From an uncultured Prevotellaceae bacterium (GTDB taxonomy: Bacteria; Bacteroidota; Bacteroidia; Bacteroidales; Bacteroidaceae), in assembly GCA_946644025.1 (NCBI GenBank), contig CAMPCG010000006.1, positions 1-27,395 on the forward strand: a DNA stretch of 27,395 nucleotides. Reading direction: 5' to 3'. This document shows positions 1 to 8,306 of this stretch, piece by piece (the stretch's first letter is position 1; the number at the start of each line of letters is the position of its first letter). The translations under genes were made by a program, and so were the position numbers. The notes below the pieces were generated by a model that was not told where the DNA came from, did no database searches, and saw only the letters and a program-made list of their open reading frames with translations.

Positions 1-1
1 G

Positions 2-3000
2 CAACCCCTCGCCAGCCTCGGACAGCCCGTCTTCGCGGTACAGGCCGACCAGGTGGCCAAGCTGCTCTTCAGCACCAACGCCCTGAAGACCATCACCTTC
101 AGCGTGCGCCAGGACAGCACCTACTATGAGGCCCCGCCACTCCATGGCTACGTGCTCAACATGTTCCCGCTGGGCGAGGGCAAGAGCGTGCTCAACGAAG
201 GCCAGCCCGTGCTCTTCGACATACTGCGCGACCCGCCGGGCTCCTACAGCACGAACACGTTGGCCAAGGGTGCCACCATCAACTATTCCTACACGATGAA
301 CTTCTCGCTCTCCTCAGGCATGGTGTTCAGCGCCACCGTAGGACAGCAGAAGGAGACCTACTTCGGCACCGTGGCTGCACCACAAGGCAACGGCAGCACT
401 GCCGGCTACCTGACCCTCTCGGACAACTCCAGCGTCACCCTGCAGGACTTAGTGTTCAACATGCAGGGCAGCAAGGCCTTCTCCTACACCATGAACATCG
501 GCCACAACATCAGCACCAGCGGCGACCCGTCGTTGGTGGGTGCCGATGGCGACCTCTACATAGGCCAGGTGCAGAACGTGCAGGTGACCCCGATGTCGAC
601 CATCCGCGCACTCACCGACAGCATGTACAACGAGATACACAGCCGCGTGGGCCTGCTCGGCAGCGGGGCTAAAGGCCCGCTGGCCAAGTACCTGCAGTAC
701 GGCTCGCTGGAGAAGATTGCCGAGGGAAAGAACGCCAAAGGCGAGACATTCCACCTGGTGCGCGACGTGTCGCTCGGCTACGGCCCGAAGATGCAGTCAC
801 ACTTCATCTACTCGCAGAAACAGCTGCTCACGCAAATCATACCCGAGAAGGCAAAGGAGATACTCGCACTGCTCTACTCAGGCACCGAAGAGGACGCCCA
901 GGCTCTGGCCGACAAAAAGGGCAAGCCCGTATACCTGTCGCTCCGCGAGACCAGCGACCCGAAGTACGGCATGATGAACGGAAAGGTGGGCGACTACTAT
1001 AACACCGACATCAAGACGGCCAACGACACCATCAACTACCTCGTCGTTCTGCCCAAGGGCAAGACAAGCACCGACTTCAACGACGAGGTGGCCGAGAAGA
1101 GCCGCATCATCTACGCATGGGTGAAGATGATTACCCAGAACGAGCACGAGAAGCTCTATGCCTACGACCACGTGGTGAACTACGACATCGCCGGCGCACA
1201 GGGCGTGAACTACAGCGAGACGTTCGACAGCAACTACACAAACACGGAGGCAATGTACTTCCCCTTCGGCAAGCAGCCCGACTACTTCAGCACCACCGGC
1301 GCCAACGGCACATGGCAGGAAGCTGTCAGCTTCGCCGCACAATTCCTCACCGCCCTGGTAGGATATGCAGAGTCTTTTGCATCAGCCGACTCGAAGCCGT
1401 CTAAACCCGGGGATCCGTGGATAGTAGATAAGAATGGTCAGAAAACGACGTCAATCAAGTTTGGCGGTTTGGTGTTCAAGTGGGCCTTCGTGCCTGTGCT
1501 GTCCATGTGTACGATAGGTGCCGACACCAAGGTCAAGGCCTACAACCGTACGGAGAGCTTCACCATCGCCACCGACCCGACGAGCCGCCTCAACGTCGAC
1601 GTCTATCGCGTGGGCAGGGCCGACACCACGACGGTGCAGAAGAACCAGCGCCTGGATCCCACCGACGTCTTCACCAACTACGACTACAAGTCGCTCTCCG
1701 ACCAGGTGCTGGCCCAGATGAAAGGCCGCGTCAGCGACATTGGCTATGCGCCGCGCAGCTTCGTGTTCCGCACCCGCGGCGGCGCCACCGCCAACCCGTG
1801 GGAGAACGAGCGCAAGACCCTGTTCTACCAGCCTGGCACGGTGCTCGACGAGCGTACACAGAAGATTATCAACCCGAAGATACGCCTCGACAAGCAGAGC
1901 ATCAGCGGCGTGCCCATCAGCGACGCAGCCCGCTTCCAGGTCTTCGTCTCCAACCAGAGCGAAAAGCCCGAGGCCACCGGTGGACTGAGCGTGCTGCAGG
2001 TGTTCTCAGGCGACCAGGCCAATCCTAACGGTGCGAAAATCAGCATCAACGGACAGCCGCTGACCACCGCCGGCCTGACCGTCTCGGTCATACCGGGATT
2101 GGAGACGGCACTGACGATGGAGGTGCGTGCAGGCAACGGCTTCGACTATGAGGGGCTGAAGCTGGGCGTACTCTCACCCACCGACCCCGACCACACCACG
2201 GAGCTCGTCGCCTTCGACGTGCACTTCCTGCGCGAGGCCGGACCGGTGAACATCCAGACGCCGGGCGACAAGTGGGTGCTGAACACCATGGCCCAGCAAG
2301 ACTCTAAGCGTGGATGGTACCTACCCGTCATCATCAACGGCTTCGACCGCCACCAGCACAACTTCGACCACATTGAGTTCCAGTACAAGGAGTCGCAGCG
2401 TGGCGACGACGCATGGACGAACCTCTGCTCCTTCTATGCCGACTCGACACTCATGGCCGGCGCCAACGGCGTGTGCAAGCTCATTCCCGAGAACGGCAAC
2501 ATCGTGACCGAGTTCTACGGCGAGGGATGGGTGATGGAGCGCACGTACGACCTGCGCGCCGTGCTCTGCTGCCGCAACGGCAACGACTTCCTGACCACCC
2601 CGTCGAAGGTCATCAGCGGCATCAAGGACACACGCCGCCCGCAAATCTTCGGCTCACCCGAACCTAAGAGCGGACTGCTCACCGCCAGCGACGACATCAT
2701 CTTCAACTTCTCCGAGGACATTGAGCACAACTACCTCTCGGCCATCACCAACTTCGAGGTGAAGGGCGAGGTGAACAACAACGCTATCTCTGAAATGGTG
2801 AGCGTAGAGTTCAGCGGCCATAGCAGCGTGGAGAGCGAGGCCAAGCGCAACTTCAGCGGCAAGGACCTGACCATCGACATGAGGATAAAGCCCGACGAGA
2901 CGGGACGCGACATGCCGCTCTTCTCACACGGCACCAACGGCCAGAAGCTGCAGCTGTGGCTGACGAAGGACTTCAAGCTGAAGGCCGTGGTCAACGGCCA

Positions 3001-6000
3001 GACCTTCACGTCTGACTCCGTCATCGGCAAGAACGCCTTCCGCCATGTGGCGATGGTGCTCAACCAGACCGACAGCCTGCTCACGCTCTTCAACGGCGGC
3101 GTGGAGATAGGCCACGGCAAGCTGAACGCCCTCTACAACAGCACGGGTACGCTCATCTTCGGCCGCACCAACGAGCCCGACCGCAGCCAGAGCCAGTACT
3201 ACGAGGGCCGCATGATGGAAGCCCGCCTGTGGTACAGCGCCATGGACGGCTCGCTCATCGGCTCCACCTACGGCGGCCGACGGCTGACGGGCTTCGAGAA
3301 GGACCTCGTGGACTACTACCCGATGAACGAAGGCTCGGGCAAATACGTCACCGACCGTACTCAGGGTGCCAACGCCCAGCTGATAGACGACATCGGATGG
3401 GCTATCCCGCGCGGCCTGTCGCTGAGCCTGAAGAAGGCCGACAAGGGCGTGCGCCTGAACAAGAACGCCATGAACCGCAACGCCGAGCATGACTACACCA
3501 TCATGTTCTGGTTCAGGACCGACGCCGAGGGCCGCGGCACGCTGCTCTCCAACGGCCGCGGACTGAAGGAGGACAACGGCGCCGCAAACCAGTTCCGCAT
3601 CGGCTTCGACGACAGCAAGCTGACGTACCGCACCAACGGCTTTGAGGCCGAGGTGCCCGGCGACTGGAGCGACGGCGACTGGCACAACTTCGCCATGACG
3701 GTGAACCGCAGCCGAAACGTGGCCAACATCTACATGGACAAGACGCTCGTCACCACCTTCGAGGCCGACTCGCTCGGAGGCATCAGCGGCGGCTACCCGC
3801 TCATCGGCGCCACACGCTACGACGTGGTCAAGGACAACGGCGACGTGGAGACACTCGACGGCGACGACGCCCTCACGGGCAACATCGACGAGCTGATGTT
3901 CTTCGCCCAGGCACTGCCAGAGCAGCTCATCAGCACCTACGCCACGAAGAGCCCCAACGGCGACGAGATAGGCCTGCTGACCTACCTGGGCTTCGACCGC
4001 ATAGAGCGACAGAAGGACAACGACCTGGAGATGGTGCCATACGCCTACAGCAAGAAAATCTACCTGGACGACAAGGGTCAGCCGCGCTATCAGCTCGACC
4101 CGCTGACGAAGGAGCCCACCAGCACCCTCGTGCGCGACTACCTCTTCGCAGACTCGATGGACGTTGTCATGCAGCACTTCGACAAGGGCTATGCCGCTCC
4201 CGTGGTGCCCTACGAGGAGGTGAAGAACCTCAAGTTCTCGTTCATCGGCAAGGACAACCAGCTGCTCGTCGAGCTCGACGAGCCCGCCGCCAAGCTCAAC
4301 CACCGCAACATCTACGTCACGGTGCGCGACGTCGAGGACCTCAACGGCAACACCATGGCCTCGCCGCAGACGGCCTGCTTCTACGTGAACAACAGCAGCC
4401 TGGAGTGGCTCCTGAACAGTTTCGACCACATCACCAAGTATGGTGAGGGCGAGCTGCTGGAGCTGCCCTTCTACAACTACAGCGCCACCTCCCACACCTA
4501 CACGATAGAGAACTGCCCGAGGTGGCTCACGCTCAACAACTACAGCGGCATGATTGCCCCGCTGGGTTCGGGCTACATCACGGCAACGGTGAGCAAGGAC
4601 CTGAACGTTGGCACGTACAACGAGATTATCTACCTCACCGACGAGGATGGCATCACCGAGCCGTTCTACCTCAACCTGACCGTCGAGGGCGAGCAGCCCG
4701 ACTGGGCCGAGAACATCAGCGGCGACCTGCTGCAGAACTCGATGAACATCGTGGGACAGGTATACCTCAACGGCGAGCTCGACACCGACACCCGCGACAT
4801 CGTGGGCGTGTTCGACGACAACAACGTGTGCCACGGCTTTGCCAACATCAGCCACTCGGCTGAAACGGGCGAGACCGGCCTCTACCTGACCGTCTACGAC
4901 AACAAGACCATCGGCGAAAAGCTGAACTTCGTGCTCTGGCACTACAACACCGGGCGCGAAATGCTCCTCACCACGAAGGACACCATCAAGTTCATCAACC
5001 TGGCCATGCTGGGCAGCGACACGCCGGTGCGCTTCGAGGGCGGCGACAGCTACGTGCAGCGCTTCCAGCTGAAGAAGGGCTGGAACTGGGTGTCGCTCAA
5101 CGTCCACAGCGAAGAGCTGGAGAAGGTTGACACGCTGCTCTACAACATGACGTGGAAGGAAGGCGACATGATTACCGACATGAGCAGCGACGTCACCCTG
5201 CTCTACAAAGACAGCCAATGGGAACTGTCGGGAGACATGAGCCAGGTCAACCTCTCGCCGAAGAAGTCATACGCCATCTACGTGAATGAGGCAATGAAGC
5301 TCTCCGTCAACGGCAGCATCATCAAGGATGAGGACGACCGCACCATCGAGCTGGAGAACGGCTGGAACGGCATAGGCTACACGCCGATGACCAACCTCAG
5401 CGTAGAGACGGCCCTGAGCGACTACTACGACCAGGCGCAGACGGGCGACGTCATCAAGAGCCAGAGCGAGTTTGCCTACTTCACCAAGGCGGGCAATACC
5501 GGCCGCTGGCGTGGCAGCCTGCAGTACATGAAGCCCGGCGAGGGCTACCTGCTCCTGCACAAAGCCCTCAAGCCGGCCGAGTTCCGCTATCCGTTCTACG
5601 AGCCCGGCAGTGCCTTCCTCTACAGCACCGCTTCAAGCCGCACCGCCGGAGACGGTCAGCTCCCAAGCCCCACCCCCAACCCCTCCCCCGAAGGGAGGGG
5701 AGCCTGCGCGGCTGAAGCCTCCCCCTCGGGAGGAGGTTGGTGGGGGCCAACAGCCAGCAGCCACGTCTCTACCCTCACCACCATGTCGGTATCGGCTGTC
5801 GTGGAAGGGTTCGAGCTGCAGGAGGGTGACAGCCTGACGGCCCTCACCAACGGCGAAGTGGTAGGCAAGGCCGCCGTCACCACTACCGTCACCACCGACG
5901 GCACGGTCGTGCTCAACGGCTCGGGTGCCGAAGAGAGCGAGCCGCTCTACCTCACCGTAGGCGGCAACAAGCAGCTGCCCGTGCGCTTTGCCATAGAGCG

Positions 6001-6241
6001 CGACGGCAACCTGGTGGCCTACACGCCCGAGACCATGAACTACCGCGCCAACGCCATCGTCGGAACGCCCGACGAGCCGAAGGTGCTCAGCTTCGTGGAA
6101 GGCTCGCCGACAGGCATCAGCTCTCTGACCGCCGACCAGCAGGAAGGACAGTGGTACACCACCAGCGGCGTGAAGCTCCAGAAGGTGCCCACACGTCCCG
6201 GACTCTACATCTACAACGGTAAGAAGATAACCATCAAATAA
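2..6241 (+). CDS. Very large secreted LamG-domain protein (5' end outside window)
   Basis: The frame is open from base 2, so the gene begins before the window; the GTG at 53 is most likely an internal valine. About 2,080 residues are visible and no signal peptide can be seen. Counting from the GTG: an Ig-like segment at about 860-920; two LamG/concanavalin A-like jelly rolls at about 925-1080 and 1143-1290 (second has FWFRTD and DWHNFAMTVNRS); another Ig-like segment at about 1380-1460; a BACON-like segment at about 1450-1545 (CPRWLTLNNYSG); a module reading DIVGVFDDNNVCHGFA that recurs in the next gene; GWNWVSLNV and GWNGIGYT segments. The end (YTTSGVKLQ ... GLYIYNGKKITIK) matches the C-terminal tail common on Prevotella secreted proteins and resembles a type IX sorting signal. 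Surface or extracellular location is inferred; a glycan or protein ligand is plausible but unknown. A GC-rich palindrome pair is inserted in frame near 5666-5748. Probably co-oriented or co-transcribed with the next gene. Confidence 0.85.
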   Translation, partial: QPLASLGQPVFAVQADQVAKLLFSTNALKTITFSVRQDSTYYEAPPLHGYVLNMFPLGEGKSVLNEGQPVLFDILRDPPGSYSTNTLAKGATINYSYTMNFSLSSGMVFSATVGQQKETYFGTVAAPQGNGSTAGYLTLSDNSSVTLQDLVFNMQGSKAFSYTMNIGHNISTSGDPSLVGADGDLYIGQVQNVQVTPMSTIRALTDSMYNEIHSRVGLLGSGAKGPLAKYLQYGSLEKIAEGKNAKGETFHLVRDVSLGYGPKMQSHFIYSQKQLLTQIIPEKAKEILALLYSGTEEDAQALADKKGKPVYLSLRETSDPKYGMMNGKVGDYYNTDIKTANDTINYLVVLPKGKTSTDFNDEVAEKSRIIYAWVKMITQNEHEKLYAYDHVVNYDIAGAQGVNYSETFDSNYTNTEAMYFPFGKQPDYFSTTGANGTWQEAVSFAAQFLTALVGYAESFASADSKPSKPGDPWIVDKNGQKTTSIKFGGLVFKWAFVPVLSMCTIGADTKVKAYNRTESFTIATDPTSRLNVDVYRVGRADTTTVQKNQRLDPTDVFTNYDYKSLSDQVLAQMKGRVSDIGYAPRSFVFRTRGGATANPWENERKTLFYQPGTVLDERTQKIINPKIRLDKQSISGVPISDAARFQVFVSNQSEKPEATGGLSVLQVFSGDQANPNGAKISINGQPLTTAGLTVSVIPGLETALTMEVRAGNGFDYEGLKLGVLSPTDPDHTTELVAFDVHFLREAGPVNIQTPGDKWVLNTMAQQDSKRGWYLPVIINGFDRHQHNFDHIEFQYKESQRGDDAWTNLCSFYADSTLMAGANGVCKLIPENGNIVTEFYGEGWVMERTYDLRAVLCCRNGNDFLTTPSKVISGIKDTRRPQIFGSPEPKSGLLTASDDIIFNFSEDIEHNYLSAITNFEVKGEVNNNAISEMVSVEFSGHSSVESEAKRNFSGKDLTIDMRIKPDETGRDMPLFSHGTNGQKLQLWLTKDFKLKAVVNGQTFTSDSVIGKNAFRHVAMVLNQTDSLLTLFNGGVEIGHGKLNALYNSTGTLIFGRTNEPDRSQSQYYEGRMMEARLWYSAMDGSLIGSTYGGRRLTGFEKDLVDYYPMNEGSGKYVTDRTQGANAQLIDDIGWAIPRGLSLSLKKADKGVRLNKNAMNRNAEHDYTIMFWFRTDAEGRGTLLSNGRGLKEDNGAANQFRIGFDDSKLTYRTNGFEAEVPGDWSDGDWHNFAMTVNRSRNVANIYMDKTLVTTFEADSLGGISGGYPLIGATRYDVVKDNGDVETLDGDDALTGNIDELMFFAQALPEQLISTYATKSPNGDEIGLLTYLGFDRIERQKDNDLEMVPYAYSKKIYLDDKGQPRYQLDPLTKEPTSTLVRDYLFADSMDVVMQHFDKGYAAPVVPYEEVKNLKFSFIGKDNQLLVELDEPAAKLNHRNIYVTVRDVEDLNGNTMASPQTACFYVNNSSLEWLLNSFDHITKYGEGELLELPFYNYSATSHTYTIENCPRWLTLNNYSGMIAPLGSGYITATVSKDLNVGTYNEIIYLTDEDGITEPFYLNLTVEGEQPDWAENISGDLLQNSMNIVGQVYLNGELDTDTRDIVGVFDDNNVCHGFANISHSAETGETGLYLTVYDNKTIGEKLNFVLWHYNTGREMLLTTKDTIKFINLAMLGSDTPVRFEGGDSYVQRFQLKKGWNWVSLNVHSEELEKVDTLLYNMTWKEGDMITDMSSDVTLLYKDSQWELSGDMSQVNLSPKKSYAIYVNEAMKLSVNGSIIKDEDDRTIELENGWNGIGYTPMTNLSVETALSDYYDQAQTGDVIKSQSEFAYFTKAGNTGRWRGSLQYMKPGEGYLLLHKALKPAEFRYPFYEPGSAFLYSTASSRTAGDGQLPSPTPNPSPEGRGACAAEASPSGGGWWGPTASSHVSTLTTMSVSAVVEGFELQEGDSLTALTNGEVVGKAAVTTTVTTDGTVVLNGSGAEESEPLYLTVGGNKQLPVRFAIERDGNLVAYTPETMNYRANAIVGTPDEPKVLSFVEGSPTGISSLTADQQEGQWYTTSGVKLQKVPTRPGLYIYNGKKITIK
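5666..5748 (+). repeat. Class A GC-rich palindromic element, in-frame inverted pair inside CDS
   Basis: Two related GC-rich palindromes face each other. The left (5666-5704) reads CCCCAACCCCTCCCCCGAAG then GGAGGGGAGCC; the right (5717-5748) is a diverged inverted copy ending GGAGGTTGGTGGGGGCC. The stretch is read through in frame as low-complexity protein (PTPNPSPEGRG ... SPSGGGWWGP), unlike the surrounding beta-rich sequence. The same core recurs at 10021-10052, inverted at 19835-19876, and degenerately at 27101-27139. Confidence 0.8.
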
Positions 6242-6244
6242 AAA

Positions 6245-6339
6245 CAAGTTGGGTGGTGGGAAGTGAGAGGTGAGAGGAATGTTCTACCCCAAAGTAACCA
6301 CTCAATACCCACCACCCAACACCTAACACCCAACACCCA
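6245..6339. repeat. Heptamer-armed intergenic hairpin, copy 1
   Basis: A perfect 13 bp inverted repeat (GTTGGGTGGTGGG at 6248-6260, CCCACCACCCAAC at 6308-6320) encloses AATGTTCTACCCCAAAGT. Both sides have 7-bp periodicity: GTGAGAG GTGAGAG on the left, and CCCAACA CCTAACA CCCAACA CCCAATG on the right. The last unit contains the ATG of the next gene. It begins 3 bases after the upstream stop codon. No TAnnTTTG promoter box is visible, so the downstream gene probably depends on upstream transcription. Confidence 0.75.
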
Positions 6340-8052
6340 ATGATCAACAGAAGACACCGCATACTATGCGTAGCAGCCTTGGCGCTGGCTTCTGGGCAGG
6401 CATTTGCCCAGAAGCCCGGCGACCTTAACAGTGACGGAAAACTGGACACGCAGGACGTCAGCCTGCTGATGCAGACGATAGCCGACAGCGACGCCACTAC
6501 TCCCGACGCGTCAACGTTGAGCAAAGCCGACCTGAACAAGGACGGCAGGCTCGACGTGGCCGACATCATCATGCTCGCCAAGACCGCCAGCAAGGGGGCA
6601 ACGCCCAACTACACCGTCAGCACCACCGAGGAAGCCCCGCAGTGGCAGGTAGACTGGAGCTACAACCAGCAACGCCCCAACTGGACAAACGCGGCAAAGG
6701 GCAACTACGAGAACTGGTCCATCATCTATGTACACATTGAAGAGGAGCTGCAGCCATACGTCACGGCCGACGACCTCATGGCCATCTTCGTGGGAGGCGA
6801 GGTGCGCGGCCTGGCCAGCCCCACCGTCAACATGGGCGCCACCGACAACAGCGTCAACACCACCTTCCTGCTGAAGGTATGGGGCAACGAGGCCAACGAC
6901 CAGCTCGTGGACATCACGCTGAAATACTACAACAGCCAGCTGAACCAGATTTTCTCGCTCTCAGACACCTTCACCGTGGGCGAGGTCGAGGGCGTAGGCA
7001 GCGACTTCACGCCGCCCTTCACCCTTGGGTCGGCCAAGTACCCCGTGACGACAGTCACCAACGTGAGCGACCTCCTCGACCTCATGGGCCTCACCCCTGC
7101 CCCGGGCGACATGATGGGCGCCTTCGTGGGCGACGAGTGCCGCGGATTATTGAAGGCAGAAGACGCGAACATGGCCGCTGGCGTCCTCACCGTCTACCTA
7201 CACGACGCTAACGAGGCCTTCACCCTGAAATACTATCAGGCCGCCACAGGACGAATCTACCAGATTGAAGGGAAGGCCCCCCTTTCGTCCCCCGAGGGGG
7301 ACACGATAGACTCTCCCTTGAACAGCAAAACTATAGTAGCCCCCTCGGGGGCCGAAGGGGGGGCTTTAGGGGCCTTGAGGGCTTTTGGTGGGGCTACCGG
7401 CTCTGCGGCTCTCACCACCTCCCCGCAGCTGAACACGCAGGGCGACTGGGAGATGACGATACGCGACCCCGAGGACATCGCTGCCTGGCAGATGAAGGTG
7501 ACGCTGACCGAGGGACTCTCCATCAGGGAGAGGAAGGTGAGCGTGGGAGACGCCCGCTTCTCGTCGTTCAGCGTCGTCCTGCCCGATGGCTACGACAAGA
7601 ACAAGTACTACGTGGTGGGTCTGCGCTCACAGACCGGCAACAGCTACTTCCTCTTCTGCATACCCCTGCTCAAGGACTATACCGACGCCATCATTGACAA
7701 CGCCGTCGGCAAGGAGACCGGATGGGAAGAATTCTGCACCATCGAGCTTGGCACCACCGGTAAGGGCGACCTCACCGCGCCGCAACGGTGCAGCATCACC
7801 AGCATTGTCACGTCAGACAAATACGCCATCTCTACCCCCCTGCCAAGCCTGAGCAACACTACCGTTGCCCGCCACAGCTGCGACACCAACGCCGACCTCA
7901 CCGTCGACGTGGCCGACATCTCCGCCATCATCTCCGCCATGGCCGACGGTGGCGCTACCGGCACTTCAGCATCGCTGCCTGCCGACGCCAACGGCGACGG
8001 CTCGGTCGACGTGGCCGACGTAGCCGCCGTCATCGACGCCATGGCACAGTAG
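6340..8052 (+). CDS. Secreted protein with dockerin-type repeats at both ends
   Basis: 570 residues with a signal peptide at about 1-23 (basic start, hydrophobic ALALASGQAFA, cut before QKPGD). Directly after it come two dockerin type I/EF-hand-like loops (DLNSDGKLDTQD and DLNKDGRLDVAD). The last about 60 residues hold two more (DTNADLTVDVAD and DANGDGSVDVAD), which are calcium-binding motifs by family knowledge. Between them lie two copies of a module also seen in the upstream giant protein: DLMAIFVGGEVRGLA and DMMGAFVGDECRGLL, each followed by a strand ending in LKYY. Residues about 312-345 (APLSSPEGD ... APSGAEGGALGAL) are the translation of a class B repeat and probably not original protein. 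The shared module and orientation suggest the two surface proteins work together. No cohesin partner is visible, so the dockerin ligand is unknown. Confidence 0.85.
   Translation: MINRRHRILCVAALALASGQAFAQKPGDLNSDGKLDTQDVSLLMQTIADSDATTPDASTLSKADLNKDGRLDVADIIMLAKTASKGATPNYTVSTTEEAPQWQVDWSYNQQRPNWTNAAKGNYENWSIIYVHIEEELQPYVTADDLMAIFVGGEVRGLASPTVNMGATDNSVNTTFLLKVWGNEANDQLVDITLKYYNSQLNQIFSLSDTFTVGEVEGVGSDFTPPFTLGSAKYPVTTVTNVSDLLDLMGLTPAPGDMMGAFVGDECRGLLKAEDANMAAGVLTVYLHDANEAFTLKYYQAATGRIYQIEGKAPLSSPEGDTIDSPLNSKTIVAPSGAEGGALGALRAFGGATGSAALTTSPQLNTQGDWEMTIRDPEDIAAWQMKVTLTEGLSIRERKVSVGDARFSSFSVVLPDGYDKNKYYVVGLRSQTGNSYFLFCIPLLKDYTDAIIDNAVGKETGWEEFCTIELGTTGKGDLTAPQRCSITSIVTSDKYAISTPLPSLSNTTVARHSCDTNADLTVDVADISAIISAMADGGATGTSASLPADANGDGSVDVADVAAVIDAMAQ
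7275..7374 (+). repeat. Class B GC-rich palindromic element, in frame inside CDS
   Basis: An element of about 100 bp with two palindromic halves: TCGTCCCCCGAGGGGGAC and GCCCCCTCGGGGGC, joined by a spacer containing CAAAACTATAGTAG. The right end passes into GGGGCC-type 9-mers. It matches the copy at 10545-10641 in the same orientation and the copy at 10308-10405 in inverse orientation. It is translated without a stop in this gene. Confidence 0.85.
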
Positions 8053-8300
8053 AGGAGTTAGGAGTTAGGAGTTAGGAGTTAAGAGTTAGGAGTTAGGAGT
8101 TAGGAGTTAAGAGTTAGGAGTTAAGAGTTAGGAGTGAACTCTTAACTCCCAAACAACTCCCAAATCTTAACTCCTAACTCCCAAACAACTCCTAACTCCT
8201 AACTCCTAACTCTTAACTCCTAACTCCTAACTCCCAAACAACTCCTAACTCCCAAACAACTCCTAACTCTTAACTCCTAACTCCTAACTCCCTAACTCCC
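8051..8300. repeat. Heptamer-armed intergenic hairpin, copy 2 (TTAGGAG / CTCCTAA arrays)
   Basis: The left half (8051 to about 8134) is a near-perfect tandem array of TTAGGAG with TTAAGAG variants. It begins on the stop codon of the preceding gene. The right half (about 8137-8300) is the complementary array of CTCCTAA, interrupted by CCCAAACAA spacers. The whole 250 bp can fold as a long imperfect hairpin or slip into many registers. No conserved core is recognised in this copy. It ends 6 bases before the antiporter start codon, so that gene has no separate promoter box. Confidence 0.9.
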
Positions 8301-8306
8301 CCAAAC

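Noticed and set aside
53..55. GTG as start of the first gene
   Set aside because: The frame is open to the window edge and the residues before it (QPLASLGQPVFAVQADQ) look like normal protein; no signal peptide follows.
2924..5218. Long minus-strand open frame (764 codons) opposite the LamG protein gene
   Set aside because: Valine/alanine/histidine-rich translation without domains; a mirror of GC-rich codon use on the coding strand, which has clear LamG and C-terminal motifs.
6340..8052. Cellulosome component
   Set aside because: Dockerin-like loops are present but no cohesin or catalytic domain is visible in the window; the loops alone do not show a cellulosome.
8051..8300. Telomere-like or CRISPR-like array
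   Set aside because: Short heptamer repeats change to the complementary strand midway, a hairpin layout; nothing else suggests a chromosome end or spacers.
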